Shown here: in pieces, positions 7,647 to 16,780 of the stretch | How positions within the stretch are numbered: the stretch's first letter is position 1 | Layout: each line of letters opens with the position of its first letter | Source: Acinetobacter tjernbergiae DSM 14971 = CIP 107465 | GTDB taxonomy: Bacteria > Pseudomonadota > Gammaproteobacteria > Pseudomonadales > Moraxellaceae | Length of the DNA stretch: 64,000 bases | Direction of reading: 5' to 3' | Assembly (NCBI RefSeq): GCF_000374425.1 | Contig: NZ_KB894368.1 | Location: forward strand, 33,505 to 97,504 | The notes under the pieces: model-generated | Seen by the model: only the letters and a program-made list of their open reading frames with translations | Databases searched by the model: none | Told to the model about the DNA's origin: nothing | Made by a program: the position numbers and the translations under genes

Positions 7647-9065
7647 ATGAAAAAAATGCTTATGGCGCTCAGTCTATCTGGCGCACTCTTAGGTGGTTCA
7701 GCTGTTGTTTGGGCGGAAGACGCTGTTTCAACGCCTGTTGCTGAACAAGCTGTAGCCGTATCTGATACTGTGGTTGCATCAACAGTAGCCGTTGTAGCAG
7801 AAACGCCAGCACCTGCGGAAGCTGCACCAGCTCCTGCAACAGAAGCGAAAGTAGATACAGGTGACACAGCTTGGATTCTCGTTTCAACAGCACTGGTTTT
7901 GTTGATGACCATTCCTGGTCTCGCTTTGTTCTATGGTGGTATGGTTCGTAAGAAAAACGTACTTAGCACCATGATGTTTAGCCTTTCAGCAGCAATTCTA
8001 GTCAGCTTAATTTGGGTTATCGTTGGTTATTCGCTTGCATTCTCTGGTTCAGGTGCCTATGTAGGTGATTTTGCGAAGGTCATGTTAAATGGCATACCGT
8101 TTGATGCCATAGTTCCAAATACGACTATTCCAGAAAACCTTTTTGTTATTTTCCAAATGACTTTTGCGATTATCACTGTTGCAATTATTAGCGGTTCGAT
8201 TGCGGATCGTATGAAATATTCAGCATTCATGGCGTTTATTGCAGTTTGGGTAATCTTGGTTTATGCACCAATTACTCACTGGGTTTGGGCCGCTGATGGT
8301 TGGTTATTGAAAGCTGGTGCTTTAGATTTTGCAGGCGGTACAGTTGTACATATCAACGCAGGTGTAGCTGGTTTAGTGGCTGCGTACATGTTGGGTAAAC
8401 GTGCTGGTCTAGGTCGCGAATCAATGGCACCACACAACCTTACTCTTACTGTGATTGGCGCAAGCTTAATTTGGGTAGGTTGGTTTGGCTTTAACGGTGG
8501 TAGTGCTTTAGGTGCTGGCGCTCGTGCAAGTATGGCAATTCTTGTAACTCAAGTTGCTGCTGCTGCTGCTGCATTCTCGTGGTTGATTGTTGAACGTCTC
8601 GTTCGTGGTAAAGCGTCTGTTCTTGGTGGTGCATCAGGTGCAGTTGCTGGGCTAGTTGTGATTACACCTGCTGCTGGTTATGTTGGTGTAGGTGGTGCAT
8701 TAATCATGGGCTTAATCGGTGGTGTAGTGTGTTTCTGGGGTATTACAGCACTTAAGCGCCTGCTTAAAGCAGATGATGCATTGGATGCTTTCGGTCTACA
8801 CGCAGTTGGTGGTATCGTTGGTGCGATTCTTACTGGTGTGTTCTACAGTGATGAAATCATTAAAGCTGCTAACGTTGCGATTGCTCCAACAATGATCGAA
8901 CAACTAAAAGTACAACTTGAAGGTGTACTCGCAACGATCGCATATAGCGCAATTGTGACCTTCATTATCTTGAAAGTGATTGATCTTGTGATTGGTATCC
9001 GCGTAAGTGCTGATGATGAGCGTATGGGTCTTGACCTGAGCCAACATGGCGAACGTATTGAATAA
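7647..9065 (+). CDS. amtB: Ammonium transporter
   Basis: A 472-residue Amt/Mep/Rh channel of the inner membrane. It has a cleavable signal peptide (MKKMLMALSLSGALLGGSAVVWA) and then an Ala/Pro/Val-rich linker of about 45 residues. Eleven predicted membrane helices begin at DTAWILVSTALVLLMTIPG. The signatures FYGGMVRKKN, the pore His in DFAGGTVVHINAGVAGL and the second His in DALDAFGLHAVGGIVGA are present. It ends with the cytoplasmic tail that contacts GlnK. The long low-complexity linker after the signal peptide is larger than in E. coli AmtB. Confidence 0.95.
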   Translation: MKKMLMALSLSGALLGGSAVVWAEDAVSTPVAEQAVAVSDTVVASTVAVVAETPAPAEAAPAPATEAKVDTGDTAWILVSTALVLLMTIPGLALFYGGMVRKKNVLSTMMFSLSAAILVSLIWVIVGYSLAFSGSGAYVGDFAKVMLNGIPFDAIVPNTTIPENLFVIFQMTFAIITVAIISGSIADRMKYSAFMAFIAVWVILVYAPITHWVWAADGWLLKAGALDFAGGTVVHINAGVAGLVAAYMLGKRAGLGRESMAPHNLTLTVIGASLIWVGWFGFNGGSALGAGARASMAILVTQVAAAAAAFSWLIVERLVRGKASVLGGASGAVAGLVVITPAAGYVGVGGALIMGLIGGVVCFWGITALKRLLKADDALDAFGLHAVGGIVGAILTGVFYSDEIIKAANVAIAPTMIEQLKVQLEGVLATIAYSAIVTFIILKVIDLVIGIRVSADDERMGLDLSQHGERIE

Positions 9066-9086
9066 TTGATTGTAATCTCTCGTTGA

Positions 9087-9114
9087 AAAAACAGCCTAAT
9101 CAGGCTGTTTTTTT
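9087..9114 (+). terminator. Rho-independent terminator of glnK-amtB
   Basis: Hairpin ACAGCCT AATC AGGCTGT followed by a seven-base T-run, 26 bases after the amtB stop. Confidence 0.9.
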
Positions 9115-9191
9115 ATGCCTTTTTTATGTTAGTTCAGCAATTGCAGAAACTTTGCTACACTTAAAGCAAGTGAGTAAATAATCGCACAACT

Positions 9192-9656
9192 ATGCATTGT
9201 CCATTTTGTAACGCTGCTGATAGTAAAGTCATCGACTCTCGCCTAGCTGCTGAGGGTTGCCAAATCCGTCGTCGTCGAGAATGTACGATTTGTGGTGAGC
9301 GTTTTACCACCTTTGAAAGTTATGAAATGGTGATGCCAAGGGTCATCAAATCTGATACAAAGAGTGAGCCATTTGACGAAGCAAAATTACGTCGTTCATT
9401 GATGCATGCCTTACAAAAACGCCCTGTGACTCAAGAGCAAATTGAAACGGTACTCAGTGATATACAATCCCAAATTCGTCGTTTGGGTGAACGTGATGTC
9501 AAGTCTAGAACAATTGGTGAGGTGGTGATGCAGGCATTATTTGCGCTGGATCATGTGGCTTATGTCCGATTTGCCTCGGTGTATCAAGATTTCCAAGATG
9601 TAGAAGCATTCCGCCGTCAAATTGAGCAGATGCAACAACGTGAAAATGAAGCCTAA
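9192..9656 (+). CDS. nrdR: Transcriptional repressor NrdR
   Basis: A 154-residue protein with an N-terminal zinc ribbon ([16 protein letters not shown] ... [13 protein letters not shown], residues 2-36) and an ATP-cone domain (about 47-140). NrdR represses ribonucleotide reductase genes in response to nucleotide levels. It lies upstream of ribD in the usual nrdR-ribD order, 12 bases apart. No clear Shine-Dalgarno precedes ATG 9192, but the Met-His-Cys-Pro start is diagnostic. Confidence 0.94.
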   Translation: MHCPFCNAADSKVIDSRLAAEGCQIRRRRECTICGERFTTFESYEMVMPRVIKSDTKSEPFDEAKLRRSLMHALQKRPVTQEQIETVLSDIQSQIRRLGERDVKSRTIGEVVMQALFALDHVAYVRFASVYQDFQDVEAFRRQIEQMQQRENEA

Positions 9657-9668
9657 GTTAGAGAAATA

Positions 9669-10754
9669 ATGTCTGAATTCACTCAAGATCAGTATTGGAT
9701 GCAACGAGCAATTGAATTGGCTCGTCTTGGACAATATTCAACTAAACCCAATCCCAATGTTGGTTGTGTGATTGTCAAACAGGGGCAGTTGATCGGGGAA
9801 GGTTATCACCCTAAAGCGGGTCAACCTCACGCAGAGGTTTTTGCACTTCGCCAAGCGGGCGAACATGCTAAAGGCGCGACAGCTTACGTGACTTTGGAAC
9901 CATGCGCACATTATGGTAGAACGCCGCCTTGTGCAGAAGCATTGGTTAAAGCTCAGGTGAAGAAAGTTGTGATAGCTTGTTCAGACCCAAATCCATTAGT
10001 AGCGGGAAAAGGCGTTCAAATTTTACAAGCAGCGGGTATTGAAGTTGAAACGGGAATTTGTGTAGAAACTGCGAAAACGCTCAATTTGGGCTTTTTAAAA
10101 GCGATGTCTACGGGTTCACCATATGTGCGTTTGAAAATTGCATCAAGTTTAGATGGACGTACTGCAATGGCATCGGGTGAATCAAAGTGGATTACTGGAA
10201 CTGTCGCTAGACAAGATGTACAGCATTGGCGTGCAATTTCTGGTGCTGTGATTACAGGGATTCAAACCGTTTTAGCCGATGATTGTGAACTGAATGTACG
10301 TGCATTGAATGGAATTGATCTTGCTACTGTTGTTCAATCCAAACGAATTGTTTTAGATCGCCAAGGACAGTTACCACTTTCAGCAAAGATTTTGAAAAAT
10401 CCTGAAACAGTGATGGTGATGACACCATTTCGTCAAGAACTTGCTGATTTAGGCGTGATACAATTAGCGCCGCAACCCTTAAGTCAATTATTGCAAACCT
10501 TAACTCAACAATATCAAATTTATGATGTATTGGTTGAGGCAGGTGCAACCTTATCAACTGCCTTTTTACAACAAGGTTTGGTTGATGAAATGATCAGTTA
10601 TGTTGCACCCACTTTACTTGGTCAATCTGCGCGAGCGATGTTCAATGCTGAATTTAGCGAAATGGCAGAGCAACTGCGTTTTGAGTTGGTCGATGTCACC
10701 CAACTTGGGCAAGATATTCGCCTAAGATTGCTCCCTACCCAAGAGATGATATGA
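9669..10754 (+). CDS. ribD: Bifunctional riboflavin deaminase/reductase RibD
   Basis: A 361-residue enzyme for two successive steps of riboflavin synthesis. The N-terminal cytidine-deaminase-like domain (1-145) carries the zinc site HAEVFAL and PCAHYGRTPPC. The C-terminal reductase domain (about 148-361) has KIASSLDGRTA and the NADPH-binding region. ATG 9669 follows a short gap after nrdR. The stop overlaps the ATG of the following methylase (ATGA), implying translational coupling of a riboflavin gene with a DNA methylase. Confidence 0.95.
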   Translation: MSEFTQDQYWMQRAIELARLGQYSTKPNPNVGCVIVKQGQLIGEGYHPKAGQPHAEVFALRQAGEHAKGATAYVTLEPCAHYGRTPPCAEALVKAQVKKVVIACSDPNPLVAGKGVQILQAAGIEVETGICVETAKTLNLGFLKAMSTGSPYVRLKIASSLDGRTAMASGESKWITGTVARQDVQHWRAISGAVITGIQTVLADDCELNVRALNGIDLATVVQSKRIVLDRQGQLPLSAKILKNPETVMVMTPFRQELADLGVIQLAPQPLSQLLQTLTQQYQIYDVLVEAGATLSTAFLQQGLVDEMISYVAPTLLGQSARAMFNAEFSEMAEQLRFELVDVTQLGQDIRLRLLPTQEMI

Positions 10755-12043
10755 ATCCAGAAGCATCGGTTTATCACAAACGTCGTCATGCTGCCCGTAC
10801 AACTGACGAATATCTTTTTCATCAGTTAGTACCCTACTTAGGGAATAAGCGGCGATTACTGCATCTCATTTTAGAAGCACTTGAGATTACAGGCACACTG
10901 AATAGTAAGAAAAAGAATCCACCGATTTTTGCTGATTTCTTTGCGGGGAGTGGTGTTGTCTCACGTTTAGCACGTCAGAATGGCTATCGTGTGATTGCCA
11001 ATGATTGGGAACCGTATAGCCATGCACTGAATAATGCCATTTTAGCTTGTGTGGATGCGCCTGCTTTTAAAGAGTTGGGTGGTTATCAGAAAGCAATTGA
11101 TTACTTGAACCGTTTACCTGAAGTCAAAGGCTGGGTGACACATAATTTATGTCCGCGTAATGATGATGTGTATGACCCTGCACGCGATCGTTTGTTCTTC
11201 AAACGCCGTAATGGGATGCGTATTGATGCGATTCGTCAGCAAATTGCAACGTGGCAAGCACAGGGTGCAATCAATGATGTGGAAATGAGTGCTTTATTGG
11301 CACCATTACTGTATTCGGCAAGTTTTGTGAGTAATACCAGTGGTGTTTTTAAGAGTTTCCATCAAGGTTGGGGCGGGCGAACACAAACTGCTTTAGAGCG
11401 AATCGAGTCATTATTGTGGCTTACACCAAGCCGTTTCTGTGAGATTGGTGATGCTAAACGACCTGCGGCGGAAATGTGGTGTGTCGATGCACAGCATTTA
11501 GCCAATCAAATGAGTGGTTTTGAAGTCGATGTGGCTTATCTTGATCCACCTTATAATCAGCATGCCTACAGTAGTAATTATCATGTCCTCAATGCTTTAA
11601 CGTTATGGGATCAAGCTGATTTACCGACACCTGATACCAAAGGCTTTAAGAGTGGAATTGATCGCGCATGGCGTAAAGAGCGTCCAAGCCCATATAATTC
11701 ATCCAAGCATGCTAAAGATGCGTATGAGAAGTTGTTGGAAACCATTAATGCTCGTTATATTTTGACCAGTTATTCAACTGATGGAAATATTGAACCTAAA
11801 GATTTGCTTACTGCCAATTTAAAGCGCGGTAAAGTCACGTTGTTAACACAAGATGTGCCACGTTATCGAGTAAGTAAACAACGTCAGTCTGAACGCGCAA
11901 GAGTGCTTGAATTTATTGTAATTACCGATACTCATGCGAAGTCTGGGCCACCGTTGCGGCAGCTTTTGGGGCAGCTATATCACTTCGCTGAATTGGGCGG
12001 CGTGGATACCACAGGCAACAGCACACAGCTCGCACTTTGGTAA
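10751..12043 (+). CDS. aamA: Orphan D12-class adenine-N6 DNA methyltransferase (probable AamA orthologue)
   Basis: A 430-residue methylase with motif X/I segment PYLGNKRRL then FADFFAGSGVVSRLA (S-adenosylmethionine binding, about residue 60). Catalytic motif IV DPPYNQHAYSSNYH is near residue 273, so the class order matches Dam-type (alpha) enzymes. No restriction endonuclease or specificity gene is adjacent. Its location between ribD and ribE matches, from memory, A1S_0222 (AamA) of A. baumannii, a solitary methylase reported to modify GAATTC. It overlaps ribD by 4 bases. Function as an epigenetic regulator is inference. Confidence 0.8.
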   Translation: MNPEASVYHKRRHAARTTDEYLFHQLVPYLGNKRRLLHLILEALEITGTLNSKKKNPPIFADFFAGSGVVSRLARQNGYRVIANDWEPYSHALNNAILACVDAPAFKELGGYQKAIDYLNRLPEVKGWVTHNLCPRNDDVYDPARDRLFFKRRNGMRIDAIRQQIATWQAQGAINDVEMSALLAPLLYSASFVSNTSGVFKSFHQGWGGRTQTALERIESLLWLTPSRFCEIGDAKRPAAEMWCVDAQHLANQMSGFEVDVAYLDPPYNQHAYSSNYHVLNALTLWDQADLPTPDTKGFKSGIDRAWRKERPSPYNSSKHAKDAYEKLLETINARYILTSYSTDGNIEPKDLLTANLKRGKVTLLTQDVPRYRVSKQRQSERARVLEFIVITDTHAKSGPPLRQLLGQLYHFAELGGVDTTGNSTQLALW

Positions 12044-12407
12044 GATCAAACAGACACTACTTTGCTGAATAAGGTGGTGTCTCAATCCAATTTTCTTTTT
12101 TAGCAAATACAAATCAATCCATCAAATCAATGACTATTTCTTGTGAATGATCTAGTCTTTTGAGCAGGATTTTTATCGCCTGTAAATTTAGGCGTCTCTT
12201 TCTTTTCGCTATTTTATTTTAAAAATATAAGTAAAAACAGAAAATCAATAAAATTTAGGGTTGATTTGGTTCTTTTCACTTGAAAAATATTTTACTGTTT
12301 GGTTGAAAAATACCTTAATAATATTGATCCTTTTCAAAAATAAATATATTTTGCCGAGCTTTATTTTAGGTCATGTCTATGCACAGCACTGATCAAGAGA
12401 GGTTGAG
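12044..12407. other. Intergenic region between the methylase and glpF
   Basis: Two terminator-like hairpins lie at the left: 12052-12082 (AGACACTACTT / AAGGTGGTGTCT, with G-U pairs) and 12177-12194 (CGCCT / AGGCG followed by a T-rich run). The rest is A/T-rich and should hold the glpF promoter; no gene is visible. Confidence 0.5.
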
Positions 12408-13247
12408 ATGAGTCGCTCAGAACCCAGTTTGTTGGGGCAATGTATAGCTGAGTTTTTTGCTACCGCAGTTTTTTTATCCTTTGGTATTGGCGTGGTGGCT
12501 GCGCTCAAACTTGCAGGGGCAAATTTAGGACTGTGGGAAATCAGTCTTGTTTGGGGTTTAGCTGTTGCATTAGCGATCTATTTATCTGCGGGAATTTCTG
12601 GAGCACATCTCAATCCTGCGGTCACGATTGCATTGGCGTTATTCGCTGATTTTGATAAGCGTAAAGTTCCTTTCTATATTATTTCACAAGTTTTTGGTGC
12701 TGCTTTAGGTGCATTGTTGGTCTATAGCTTGTATAGCAATCTATTTATGGATTATGAGCAGAGCCATCATATGCTACGTGGTAGTGTTGAAAGTCTAGAA
12801 TTGGCAGGGATTTTTTCAACTTACCCACATCCTTTGCTGTCTATTGGGCAGGCATTTATGGTGGAGATGTTCATCACCATGTTATTGCTCTGGCTCATTA
12901 TGGCGATTGGTGATGACAGCAATGGCTTGCCACGTGGCGCTTTAGCACCGATCTTGGTTGGGTTGTTAGTCGCAGTGATTGGAGCTTCTTTTGGTCCATT
13001 AACAGGTTTTGCAATGAATCCTGCACGTGATTTTGGTCCAAAAATTGTGGCTTATTTCTCAGGTTGGGGCTCGATTGCTTTGACAGGTGGTCGAGATATT
13101 CCTTACTTTATTGTGCCTATCTTTGCACCGATTGTTGGCGCTTGCTTAGGTGTATTAGGTTATAAATTATTCTTTAGCCATTTCTTGTTGGGCAAGACTG
13201 TTGCAGTTAAACAAACCACCAAGAAGCATGTGTCTGAAATGCAGTAA
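12408..13247 (+). CDS. glpF: Glycerol uptake facilitator (aquaglyceroporin)
   Basis: A 279-residue MIP-family channel with six membrane helices and both pore motifs, SGAHLNPAVTIAL and GFAMNPARDFGPK. The segments FDKRKVPFYIISQV, RGSVESLELAGIFSTYPHP and GGRDIPYFIVP, and the Asp after the second NPA motif (NPARD), point to a glycerol facilitator, not a water-specific AqpZ. No glpK or glpD is adjacent: the gene stands alone between the methylase and ribE, with its own terminator. This suggests insertion into a riboflavin locus. Confidence 0.88.
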   Translation: MSRSEPSLLGQCIAEFFATAVFLSFGIGVVAALKLAGANLGLWEISLVWGLAVALAIYLSAGISGAHLNPAVTIALALFADFDKRKVPFYIISQVFGAALGALLVYSLYSNLFMDYEQSHHMLRGSVESLELAGIFSTYPHPLLSIGQAFMVEMFITMLLLWLIMAIGDDSNGLPRGALAPILVGLLVAVIGASFGPLTGFAMNPARDFGPKIVAYFSGWGSIALTGGRDIPYFIVPIFAPIVGACLGVLGYKLFFSHFLLGKTVAVKQTTKKHVSEMQ

Positions 13248-13269
13248 TTTGAGATTGAAGATGATAAGA

Positions 13270-13294
13270 AAGTGATCAGGTGGTCACTTTTTTT
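13270..13294 (+). terminator. Rho-independent terminator of glpF
   Basis: Hairpin AAGTGA / TCACTT followed by a T-run, 23 bases after the glpF stop. Confidence 0.8.
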
Positions 13295-13398
13295 ATTGCA
13301 AGCATTTGAATTCGGGATGCCTTGTTATCTCTAGGGCTTTGCTTTAAGGTATCTGATTCGCTATGGTACATACTGCAAAAAAATAGGTTAGAACTCCC

Positions 13399-14058
13399 AT
13401 GTTTACAGGCATTATTGAAAGTTTAGGTAAGGTTGAGAGCTTACAAAGTGTAGGCGGTGATGTTCGTCTACGTATTCAAACTGATTTGGATATGTCTGAT
13501 GTACATTTGGGTGATTCGATTGCCACCAATGGCATCTGTCTCACAGTGATCGAGTGGGGGGGCAATTGGTATGCTGCGGATGTGTCTCGTGAGAGTTTAA
13601 ATCGAACCACTTTAGGTCAATGGAAAGTGGGTCAATCCGTCAATGTCGAAAAAGCAATGCTACCAACGACTCGTTTTGGTGGGCATATTGTCAGTGGGCA
13701 TGTTGATGGGTTAGGGGAAATTACCGTCGTTCGCCAAGATGCACGTTCGTTGTATTTTGAAGTGACAGCACCTGTTGAGTTGGCAAAATATCTAGCAGAA
13801 AAAGGCTCTGTAACTGTCGATGGAATTAGTCTGACCATTAACCATTTGCGTGGCAATATTCTAAGCTTGAATTTAATTCCACATACGGCTGAGCGTACTA
13901 ATATTGGTACATGGCAAGTCGGTACGAAAGTTAATTTAGAAGTCGATGTGCTCGCACGCTATATCGAACGTTTATTGTTAGGTGATAAAGCCGCTGAGCA
14001 AAAAACTGAATCGAATATCAGTATGGCATTTTTGGCAGAGAATGGTTTCTTAAAATAA
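13399..14058 (+). CDS. ribE: Riboflavin synthase, alpha chain
   Basis: A 219-residue protein made of two similar lumazine-binding halves. It begins MFTGIIESLGKVESL and has the repeated motifs GDSIATNGICLTV (first half) and GSVTVDGISLTI (second half). It dismutates 6,7-dimethyl-8-ribityllumazine to riboflavin. The length is typical. I see no FMN riboswitch in the 105 bases upstream. Confidence 0.95.
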   Translation: MFTGIIESLGKVESLQSVGGDVRLRIQTDLDMSDVHLGDSIATNGICLTVIEWGGNWYAADVSRESLNRTTLGQWKVGQSVNVEKAMLPTTRFGGHIVSGHVDGLGEITVVRQDARSLYFEVTAPVELAKYLAEKGSVTVDGISLTINHLRGNILSLNLIPHTAERTNIGTWQVGTKVNLEVDVLARYIERLLLGDKAAEQKTESNISMAFLAENGFLK

Positions 14059-14076
14059 AAAATGAAACATAAAAAA

Positions 14077-14101
14077 GCCCAGTTGAAACTGGGCTTTTTT
14101 A
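14077..14101. terminator. Bidirectional terminator between ribE and the coiled-coil gene
   Basis: Hairpin AGCCCAGTT GA AACTGGGCT flanked by an A-run and a T-run. It serves ribE and the convergent minus-strand operon. Confidence 0.88.
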
Positions 14102-14728
14102 TTATTTCTCATCTGAAAATTTGCTGTTCTTTAAAATATAATCAATTTCATCTTGTGCAAGTGCATGTAATTTGGCACGGAATACCGTCACAGCCTGTTC
14201 TATTAAGCTTTCCGCTTCTAGCTCCAAACGAACACGTACACTTTCAAGCTCAGATAGGATTTGCTGGTCGTCAATCTGAACACGTTGCCCTTGAGCATAA
14301 TCAATGCTTGGCTGTTCAGGATTCGCTTGATAACGCTCAGTTTGTTGTGCAATTTCTTGATCAATATGATGACGTAGTGCAACGAGGTTTTCAGTTTGTT
14401 GCTCAAATTGATTTAATTCATCTGCTTGCAGTTGAGCAGCATAAGCAGCTTCGGCAGTACGTTTTTCTTCTAGGGCTTTTTCCAAAGCCAATTGTTTACG
14501 AACGCGTGCTTGTTCAATCAACTCAGCTTTTAGATTGGCATAGGCTTGATCAATGCGTTGTTGAGAGTGTTGTTGAGCTTTTTCTTCGTGATGTACCCAT
14601 GTCTGAATTTGTGTTTGTGGTAATAGTAGATCACAGATACGAGCTAAATCTTCCTGATAGGTCTGACGTACCGTTTCAGGTGTATTTAACCAACGCTTTT
14701 TAAAATCCTGTCCTACATTTAATGCCAC
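14102..14728 (-). CDS. Conserved coiled-coil protein of unknown function
   Basis: A 208-residue, highly charged, Gln/Glu/Ala-rich protein with no signal peptide or membrane segment. Most of it (about 45-135) should form a long coiled coil (RVRKQLALEKALEEKRTAEAAYAAQLQADEL). I do not recognise a catalytic motif. It is the third gene of a pepA-holC-this-gene run on the minus strand and ends at a shared terminator. The plus-strand frame opposite it is a shadow. Confidence 0.65.
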   Translation of the reverse strand: MALNVGQDFKKRWLNTPETVRQTYQEDLARICDLLLPQTQIQTWVHHEEKAQQHSQQRIDQAYANLKAELIEQARVRKQLALEKALEEKRTAEAAYAAQLQADELNQFEQQTENLVALRHHIDQEIAQQTERYQANPEQPSIDYAQGQRVQIDDQQILSELESVRVRLELEAESLIEQAVTVFRAKLHALAQDEIDYILKNSKFSDEK

Positions 14729-14763
14729 ACGACACTCCTTACATGATGCTATTGTTTACAGAC

Positions 14764-15171
14764 TTATAATTTAAATGTGCGTGGCTCAATGCCTAAACGA
14801 CGATACATCTTAAATTTCTCTCGCCCGATCTGTTTTGCAGTTTCATTATTTTCAATAATTTCGATAATGTGGCGAAAATCTTGAGTTTGTTCAAGTGCAT
14901 GATTGTTAAAATTAAACACAATCCAATCCTTGGATGGCGGTAATTCAGCTGAAATACACACGGGACTATTCAACTGATCAATCCCATGAGGAATAAAGCT
15001 ACTGGAATCAAAACTCCATAGCTTGTCATCCAACTCATTTTGTAAATTTGAATCAACACAATACCACCAAATCTGTGGGTGCTGATTCAAAATTTTTCGA
15101 CATAAACGGCAAGCACTTTCGACTTGCCGTTCTATGCTATTTTCAAACAGATAAAAACTAACTTGTGTCAT
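14764..15171 (-). CDS. holC: DNA polymerase III subunit chi
   Basis: A 135-residue protein, MTQVSFYLFENSIERQVESACRLCRKIL..., with the chi-family features: an initial beta-strand, the Cys-rich helix, FIPHGID and the C-terminal YRRLGIEPRTF. Chi links SSB to the clamp loader through psi. It lies immediately after pepA on the minus strand (3-base gap), as in many gammaproteobacteria. Confidence 0.88.
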   Translation of the reverse strand: MTQVSFYLFENSIERQVESACRLCRKILNQHPQIWWYCVDSNLQNELDDKLWSFDSSSFIPHGIDQLNSPVCISAELPPSKDWIVFNFNNHALEQTQDFRHIIEIIENNETAKQIGREKFKMYRRLGIEPRTFKL

Positions 15172-15174
15172 GTG

Positions 15175-16623
15175 TTAGTGATTCGATTCTGTGCGATTAG
15201 CTAAAAATTGCATGAGTAACGGTACTGGGCGACCTGTTGCACCTTTGGCTGCACCAGATAACCATGCTGTACCAGCCACATCAAGATGTGCCCAACGATA
15301 ATCACGAGTGAAACGCTCAAGGAAACATGCTGCGGTAATTGCACCGCCGTAAGGACCACCAATATTGGCAATATCGGCAAAAGGTGAATCAAGTAATTCC
15401 TGATATTCTTCCATCACAGGCATACGCCATACACGGTCAAGAGATTGTTCACCTGCTTGTTGTAGCTCTTGCACCAGTTCATCATCTGGTGAGAATAGTC
15501 CACTCACGACTTTGCCGAGCGCAACGACACAAGCACCTGTCAGTGTCGCAATATCAATGACGAGTGCAGGATTAAAGCGTTTGATATACGTTAATGTATC
15601 ACAAAGAACAAGACGCCCTTCCGCATCAGTATTTAAAATTTCAACCGTTTGCCCACTCATGGTAGTGACGATGTCCCCTGGACGGGTTGCATGACTGGAA
15701 GGCATATTTTCTGCTGCAGCAATAGCGCCAACCACACGGATTGGCAGGCGAGCTTCACAAAGTGCTTGCATCGTACCTAACACTGAAGCAGCACCACACA
15801 TGTCGAATTTCATTTCATCCATGCCTAAGCCAGGTTTTAATGAAATACCCCCTGTATCAAAGGTCACACCTTTACCGACCAATACGACAGGTGCTTGATC
15901 AATTTGGGTATTGTATTCAATGGTAATAATTCGACCAGGACGATCAGAACCTTTGCTGACAGCAAGAAAAGCATTCATTCCCAAATCAGCCATTTGCTGT
16001 TCATTGAGGATGGTGACTTTTAATAAATCAGGATATTGTGCTGCAAGCGCAATGGCTTGGTCTGCAAGATATTCAGGAAAACAGATATTGCCGGGACGGT
16101 TACCTAAATCACGTGCATAGTTCTGTCCAGATTGTACAGCGTGAATTAAATTTAATTGCGCATCATCAAGTGCAGTTTTATCTGAAACCAGATTGATAGT
16201 TTCTAAGATGAACTCATTTTTTTTTGATTTAAACTCATCATAAGCATAGGCAGCTTGGGTTAAACTTAAGGCAAATAAATAATGTAGATCCGTTGGTAAT
16301 GCGCTGAGATCTACAGTGATTTGTCTAAATTTATTTTGTGATGATTTGATAATCGTTTGTGCGAGTTTTGCTAATTTTATTGCCTTTACTTCTTCACTTT
16401 TGCCTAAACCGAGCAAATGTGCATTGGCTTGCACAGCAATATTGGTAATCAGTGCAATATTTTCATTAAAACCAGCTTTGAACTGTGTGGCACTCAGAAC
16501 ATCTTCTAGATGATTGATTTGATAAGTCTTTAAGTTCTGTTGTAATTGTTCTGAATCAACCAAAATCCACAAAGATTCACTAGACGACTGTGTTGGGAAT
16601 GCGGTATGAAGGGTAAATTTCAT
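15175..16623 (-). CDS. pepA: Leucyl aminopeptidase (cytosol aminopeptidase, M17)
   Basis: A 482-residue peptidase with the M17 signature NTDAEGRL and metal-binding segments VGKGVTFDTGGISLKPG and MDEMKFDMCGAASVLGT. The N-terminal half is the variable domain. ATG 16623 (MKFTLHTAFP) is preferred; an upstream in-frame extension to 16704 encodes an unlikely hydrophobic leader in the divergent promoter region. It releases N-terminal residues from peptides; in E. coli PepA also binds DNA at recombination and pyrimidine-regulation sites. It is divergent from lptF. Confidence 0.93.
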   Translation of the reverse strand: MKFTLHTAFPTQSSSESLWILVDSEQLQQNLKTYQINHLEDVLSATQFKAGFNENIALITNIAVQANAHLLGLGKSEEVKAIKLAKLAQTIIKSSQNKFRQITVDLSALPTDLHYLFALSLTQAAYAYDEFKSKKNEFILETINLVSDKTALDDAQLNLIHAVQSGQNYARDLGNRPGNICFPEYLADQAIALAAQYPDLLKVTILNEQQMADLGMNAFLAVSKGSDRPGRIITIEYNTQIDQAPVVLVGKGVTFDTGGISLKPGLGMDEMKFDMCGAASVLGTMQALCEARLPIRVVGAIAAAENMPSSHATRPGDIVTTMSGQTVEILNTDAEGRLVLCDTLTYIKRFNPALVIDIATLTGACVVALGKVVSGLFSPDDELVQELQQAGEQSLDRVWRMPVMEEYQELLDSPFADIANIGGPYGGAITAACFLERFTRDYRWAHLDVAGTAWLSGAAKGATGRPVPLLMQFLANRTESNH

Positions 16624-16780
16624 TGTTTGTATAGAACCTAAGCAGCAAAAAAGAAAGATAAGTCCATTAAACACTTTCGGATATGAGGTTGCAATCCGCA
16701 ACAAGCGATAGGTTTTATATTTTTAACATTCGGGTAAACTAGCACTACCCCTCGATTGGTCTATTTTTGGAAGCATTACT

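Noticed and set aside
13295..13398. FMN riboswitch upstream of ribE
   Set aside because: The gap is too short and lacks the conserved RFN-element boxes.
14062..14703. Long plus-strand open frame opposite the coiled-coil gene
   Set aside because: It begins in the terminator, its His/Val/Leu/Gln composition is typical of an antisense shadow, and the minus-strand frame has proper operon context.
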